A DNA stretch of 64,000 nt, from assembly GCA_018287875.1 (NCBI GenBank), contig JAGVVL010000017.1, positions 310,001 through 374,000 on the forward strand, in the 5' to 3' direction. This document shows, one piece after another, positions 59,040-64,000 of this stretch. This DNA is from Nigrospora sphaerica. Its lineage: Eukaryota; Ascomycota; Sordariomycetes; Amphisphaeriales; Apiosporaceae. Under the pieces are notes generated by a model that had not been told where the DNA came from, searched no databases, and worked only from the letters and a program-made list of their open reading frames with translations. Both the position numbers and the translations under genes were made by a program. How positions within the stretch are numbered: the first letter of the stretch is position 1; each line of letters opens with the position of its first letter.

Positions 59040-60949
59040 ATGGCTGAACTTGCTCTGGCCATCATACCGCTATGCCTCGCCGCCTTCAAGGGTATGAACA
59101 CCGTCCGGAAGAAGCTCAAGGTGCTGCGACACCACGACGCTGAAATCAAGCGGCTGCGAAAGAAGTTCAACGCCGAGACCGACGTCTTCCTTGACGAGTG
59201 CCAATTGCTTCTCCAGGAGGCCATAGACCCTCGGAAGGCTCAAGCTCTCATCGAGAGCTTCGAAGATCCGGGATGGAATAGCCCGGATCTGGACGACAGC
59301 ATCCGAACGTACCTTGGGAGAAAATACGACGCCTTTGCGGAAAGCCTGGATGAAATCAAAGATCACATCAGCACGCTTTCAAGTGCCCTCGGTATTGCGA
59401 CCGACACTGGCACAGCCGTAGATGTAAGTGGAAACGCTCAATGACCGGGGGAATTCGGACTAATTGCGTCGATTGAGCAAGGTAAAGCAGAAAGGCCCGG
59501 CGATCCGCGATGCCCTCGATATCATGATCAACAAATCGAAGTACGAGTCTTCGATAGAGGGCTTCAAAGCGGCCAATTCGGCGCTGAAAAGACACCGTAA
59601 GACGGCAGCCAAGATCCAACGCTGTCAGATTAAGTCGTGTAGCAAGCGGTCAAGGCCATTGCCTCAGTCGTATCAGCAGGCTGCGCATCACTCCAGATCG
59701 TTATTTGAAGCCCTTCGGAGATTCTGGACATGCCTCCAAGCCCAGCACACGGGCCACGACGTACGTCTGTTGATCGACAACCGCCACGACGGGAGCTTGA
59801 GAGTTGTGGTACGCTATCAAACTCAATCGGGGTTTCAAGTCAGGAAGTGAGTCACGTCCCCTTTTCCAGGTTGACTCCATTACTGAGTCGTCTCCCAGCG
59901 GGATAATGGACTTTTTGGTCCGCTCCCAAAGCCTGAGTCTCGTTCATATCTCCATGCCGACGACGATTGTACCACCCACCCGGCAGGACTCTGGCGAGGA
60001 GCGACCAACCAAAGCAAGGAGGGTGAGATTCACAGACGACTGTTCTTCTGCAAACACCGTCGCTCCGTCCGGTACAGTCACTTTCTCCTGTACCACCACT
60101 GAGGTGATGACAACGACGGCCACGAAAGAAGCTGCGACACCTAAAGTCACCGACCTCTGTTCGGCCAAAGACTTATGCAGTCAATTGTGTGCCCATAACT
60201 GCGGGGGCTATCTTGACACCACTGACCAAGTACGGCATTATCTGTCTCCCGTCTGCGGCAGCTCCTGCGACCACAGCGAGTGCCTTAGCAAGCAGGACCT
60301 CCGGGATCCTCGACCCTTGGACAGCGTCTTCCAATACCCCGTCGAGCGCACGTTATCCGTCCCCGATCAGCTCCGCCTGGCCTTGAAGCTCGTCAAGGGC
60401 GTGCTGCAGTTCCAGTCGACGCCCTGGCTCCAGCCGCTCTGGCGCCTGCAGGACCTCGCCTACTTCGAGCCGACGACCGACCTGGCGGCGGCGCTGGAGA
60501 CGCTGCACATCAGCTCGGAGCTCTCGCACAGCCGACGGCAGGACACGCTCATGGCGGGGGCGGCGGGGTCCGACGACGACAACGACGAAGACGGCCTGCG
60601 GGAGGCGCAGCGGACGCACGGGATCCGCAACCTGACCATGCACAGCCTCGGGGTGGCGCTGTTGCAGATCGGGCAGTGGGACAACACCGGCCCCTCGTCG
60701 TCGTCGCGGCTGGCCGTCGATGATATCGCCCAGGTGCGCCGCGCCGCCGACGTGGCCGAGCGCGGCTCGCGCCTCGGCCTGCGCTACCAAAAGATCACGC
60801 AGCAGTGCCTCGACTGTGACTTCGGCTTCGGCAAGGACCTGGCCGCCCCCGAGCTCCAGAGCGCCATCTACCGCGACGTTGTGTGCGAGCTCGAGGGCCT
60901 CATCCACACGCTCGAAGGGCCGCGGTCCCCCGCCCTCCTGGCCGTCTGA
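59040..60949 (+). CDS. Fungal DUF7580-like protein
   Basis: Three exons: 59040-59423, 59482-59808 and 59870-60949, giving 596 residues. It starts MAELALAIIPLCLAAFKGMN, then KKLKVLRHHDAEIKRLRKKF and ECQLLLQEAID. This is the helical start of a large fungal family annotated DUF7580. The middle has RSLFEALRRFWTCLQAQHTG. The C-terminus has LRLALKLVKGVLQFQSTPWL and ends with GLRYQKITQQCLDCDFGFGK, both family landmarks. The second intron (61 bases, GTACGC..CCAG) is my choice to bypass a stop; a shorter frame change there is the alternative. Some members of this broad group sit near self/non-self genes, but no activity is established for this protein. Confidence 0.8.
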
Positions 60950-61956
60950 GTCTCCGAGGGGGCCTGGCCGAAGGAGGCATGGTGAACTGACGGACTATTA
61001 GCACTCTCTGTTCAAGCAAGGCCATTAAGTTTCTGTCACTTAGTGTGGTGTATTACAAATATGCGGACAGAAGCAGTGTGACGAAACTCAAAAGTCGGCG
61101 GCAAGCCACGTTTCAAAGAGACTAAGATATTTCGAAGAGACGTTCAGCCAACTACCAACCGAAAGTTCTCAAACACGAATAGGGTAGGATGCTCTAACTT
61201 GTTCCTAGGGTATGATTCGGAATAAATACATTGGCCTCAAACGCTTCCATATCCTATTTAATACGTGCCGCCCCTATTCCCTCTATTCAACCCCCCCCCC
61301 TCTCTTCCTTAAAATCCCCGTTCAGCAAAAAAACGGTATCGCGGGGGATGGAACGTTCATAGTGGGGTGTGATATCGAAACTACTTTAGAAGAGGGTCCC
61401 AGGTACGTAATTCAAGAAAGATGTCTGAGAAAAGGCTCGCCCTACCTTGGTGTTCTAACCGCCTTGTCAGTGTACCGGAGTCCCAAACATTGCCCTTTGT
61501 GGGGCTCATCGTAAACAGAACTAATCAGCGACCCCCTAGTCTGCTCAACTGCAGCATGCTTGTGGTATGGTGACACAGGGACCCAGTTGGTCTCCAACTC
61601 TGTCCACCGAGAAGAATATGCCGGGCGGCTGAGCTGACGCGGTACGACGCCATTGGCCCAGAGATAGGATACCCTAACAAGTTGTCAGCAGGCAGAAATC
61701 AGGCCTCCCAGAGTTACATCGGCTCCTCCGCACCGTTCTGCTGGTTTCGTATGAATTGCGCGTCGAGCGGGTGAGGCTGAGACCCGGCCCTTATTTCTCG
61801 CACATCCCCACGGAGCCGCCTCTCCTCGCTTCCGCTTCGTCCCCTTCTTCGGACTTCATCTCTGGTCAGCGCCTACCGCCGGGTCGCTCTCCACCGCGCT
61901 GCCTATTATTGCCTTGATAGACGCGCCACGCCGGTCCTTGCTGGCCCCCGACCGCC
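60950..61956. other. Intergenic, no gene seen
   Basis: About 1 kb, AT-richer, with a ten-C run at 61291-61300. The last 150 bases are a CT-rich leader for the following gene. Confidence 0.5.
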
Positions 61957-62808
61957 ATGACGCCGGACCACAGCGACGCCCCCGAGGCAATCAACACCCC
62001 GTCGGCCTACAAGGAGGCCGTCCCAACGCCCGATGCTTACCCCCCGCCAGGCCCCTGGCACCACTCGCCGCAGCCCCAAACCCCGGCGCACACGACGGAT
62101 CCCTTGGTGTGCGGGCTCCGGCAGCGAAACTTCCTGATCCTCGGTCTCGCGGCGCTCGTGATTCTCGGAGCCGCCATCGGCGGCGGCGTGGGTGGGGGCT
62201 TGGCCGCCCGGTAAATCGCCGCTTATCCCCCCCCTTTGCTTAATTATGTCTTGGATTCGCGAAGCCGTACTGCATACCCCGTACTTACTCGAGCCCATTT
62301 CATACGGCGGCGCAGGAAATCTTCCGAGGCGGCCGCCACGTCGCTATCGACCACAGCGGCGGCGTCTTCGGCGTCGGCTTCGGCGTCTGCTTCGGCGTCG
62401 GCTTCGGCGGCACCGTCGACGAGCGATCCGACCAAGGCGGACCCCGACTGCTCACGCGTTGACGGGCGGCGGCGGACGACGCTCGACCGCTGGGTCTTCG
62501 CGTTCCAGTGCAACCGCGACATCGTCGGCAGCCGCTATGACATCGTGCTCCTGCACGGCATCACGGCGCTCGACGACTGCCTGTTCGCCTGCGCCCGCTA
62601 CAACCAGAATCTAAACTCGAACGGGTGCCGCGGCGTCGTCTTCAACCCCGGTGAGTCGTGGCCGCCTCGGCGGGAGAGAGGGAGAGCACGAGGGAGCGGA
62701 AGCTGACGGAGGTGGGCAGTCTGGAGTGAATGCGCCGTCAAGAACTCGACGAGCGACGCGCCAAGTTCGGTCGGGGATGGTCGCGTCCTGGCCATACTCG
62801 AGGACTAG
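61957..62808 (+). CDS. Single-pass membrane protein with Cys-containing ectodomain
   Basis: Three exons: 61957-62210, 62316-62650 and 62720-62808, giving 225 residues. A proline-rich cytosolic N-terminus (about 55 residues) precedes one membrane helix (FLILGLAALVILGAAIGGGV) with glycine-rich end. A Ser/Ala repeat linker follows (SSASASASASASAS). The ectodomain then holds DCSRVDG, FAFQCNRDIVG, DDCLFACARYN, GCRGVVFNP and, in the last exon, WSECAVKNSTSD. The cysteine spacing resembles the PAN/apple-like ectodomains of many small fungal membrane proteins. Intron ends GTAAAT, GTGAGT and CGCAG/GGCAG keep the frame and complete the domain. Probably at the cell surface; ligand unknown. Confidence 0.75.
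62369..62414 (+). repeat. Ser/Ala-coding GCGTCGGCTTCG-type repeat
   Basis: Near-perfect short repeats of TCGGCGTCGGC(T/G)TC type encode alternating Ser and Ala in the stalk of the single-pass membrane protein. Confidence 0.6.
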
Positions 62809-64000
62809 GCAGTGAATCTTGTATCGCATTGGCAACTTGGCAAAGGGAGCTTCACAGCCATCCAGCTGAAGTCGTAGTGGATCTCCATACATCAAGGAAA
62901 ATGACGGCTCATCTGGAGGAGTCGACGGCCCGCAGTGGAGGTGGACCCGACTGATTAGCAGCTGGGGTCAGGATCTAAATCGAGTGTCGTTCACCAGGTT
63001 CTCCTGTTGGCGTGCAGCTCGGACTGTAGGTGGAGGATGGTACCAATCGGTTCCACGCATTAGATGCCTGGTTGACACGTGCTACGTGTCGCATTGACTG
63101 TGGAATGGCACACGTCCCGCGTGAGGCGCTACAGATGGCGGCGGGTCGATTGCTACCTACCTAATTTATCCCCCATGGAGCCCTGAGCCGTGGGTGATGG
63201 ACGCAGTGGCGTAGCGGATCCGAGCCGCTGGGCTTAGGCTTGGAAATCTTACCTAGTTAGCGGGACTAGTAGGAGCTAATAACGGATACCCTACGCACCA
63301 CGGTCTAGCGGGGCCTGCTTCGCAAGGCTCAGAGTTACCTCCTACGGAAGACGTGATCAACCATGTATGGATGTACTTGAACTGGATGGCCAGCATGGAA
63401 TGGGTACCTAGGCTATGCTTTTTATACGGAATGGGGATTGTAAGCGAGACCTGGGGCAATGGATCCTGCTCCCATTGCTTTTCTTTCCGTCGCCAGATAC
63501 CAAGCTGCCAAGTTGGTAGCTGAGCAGCATGGTTGGCTGCAGGGGTCCTGCAAGGTGTATCTTTATTTCTGTAAGGGCGGCAGCGGCGCGAATAACATTC
63601 CCAACCCTGTCTCCACCACGCCTTGCCTACTACACACACATCGCACATTCATTTCATCCGCCAAGCAATGGATCTCTGGATGGAGATCGTCAAATTTGCG
63701 ATGTCAGCCGCTAACGTAGCCAAGATCTTGCAGGATCCGGTGCCCACATCCTTTATCAGCTCTGCCGATCACGGCTTGGGGCCATCACAGGGGCTGGCGT
63801 TCTTAACCCCGTGTACGCCCGCGCCATCCCCGGCGGCGTTGTACAAAGCAGCCTCTGCCCCTCGGCCAGCCTCGGAACAGCCTGTACCTCGTTTTCTTGC
63901 CCGACCGTGCTGCTGTGCCCAGCCCAAGACCCGACCCCGCCGTAACCGTCACGGCCGCTCACGATGAGGGTGCTGCAGATCCTCGCCGCCACGGCACCGC
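62809..64000. other. Right end of the window, no complete gene
   Basis: The open frame 63668-63967 (MDLWMEIVKFAMSAANVAKI) follows a leader-like CA-rich stretch and might be a first exon. An ATG at 63964 opens MRVLQILAATAP, which would suit a signal peptide, but the window ends 37 bases later. Neither can be supported from this sequence alone. Confidence 0.3.

Noticed and set aside
63964..64000. ATG opening MRVLQILAATAP at the window edge
   Set aside because: It could be the start of a secreted protein, but only 12 codons are visible.

Overview
The window is nuclear DNA of a filamentous ascomycete (Pezizomycotina, most likely Sordariomycetes). Genes are split by short introns, mostly 50-130 bases, with GT..AG ends and CTAAC/CTGAC-like branch sites. 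Coding exons are GC-rich, and several families are typical of these fungi: an ENA-type sodium P-ATPase, a PAF-type antifungal protein, a DUF3632 protein and a DUF7580 protein. No rRNA, tRNA or CRISPR array was seen. All gene models were spliced by eye, so exon ends are proposals.

Layout. 0.6-7.2 kb: an FAD-dependent (DAO-type) oxidoreductase, an UNC93-like MFS transporter with an 8-base micro-exon, and a convergent DUF3632-like gene. 9.3-9.8 kb: a secreted six-cysteine protein of the PAF/AFP antifungal class. 10.3-16.2 kb: a small basic unknown protein (minus strand) and a multi-pass, TMEM135-like membrane protein. 18.3-19.8 kb: a BTB-like protein with an 18-base tandem repeat. 20.3-23.7 kb: two divergent small secreted eight-cysteine proteins flank about 2.7 kb of TA-rich, decayed DNA with pseudogene-like fragments. 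24.9-26.1 kb: an unknown gene interrupted by an in-frame TAG.

28.1-35 kb: an amidohydrolase-3 enzyme and an ENA-type Na+ pump. About 5.2 kb of gene-free DNA follows, ending in a 21-C run. 40.2-42.3 kb: an FMP42/SLC43-like MFS transporter. 45-46.4 kb: a C2H2 zinc-finger protein. 48.2-52.4 kb: the ER ubiquitin-conjugating enzyme UBC6 (minus) and the mitochondrial outer-membrane assembly protein SAM50 (plus). 53.1-54.2 kb: an unknown gene with an apparent frameshift. 55.2-60.9 kb: a divergent pair, one gene a 1075-residue protein with a C2H2-like module and an SH3 domain, the other a DUF7580 protein. 62-62.8 kb: a single-pass membrane protein with a Cys-containing ectodomain.

The genes are mostly independent housekeeping and accessory functions. 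The notable content is the set of secreted cysteine-rich genes, each with a TATA box; the decayed island between two of them; and the head-to-head C2H2/SH3 and DUF7580 pair, which may share one promoter and could belong to self/non-self or signalling biology (inference).
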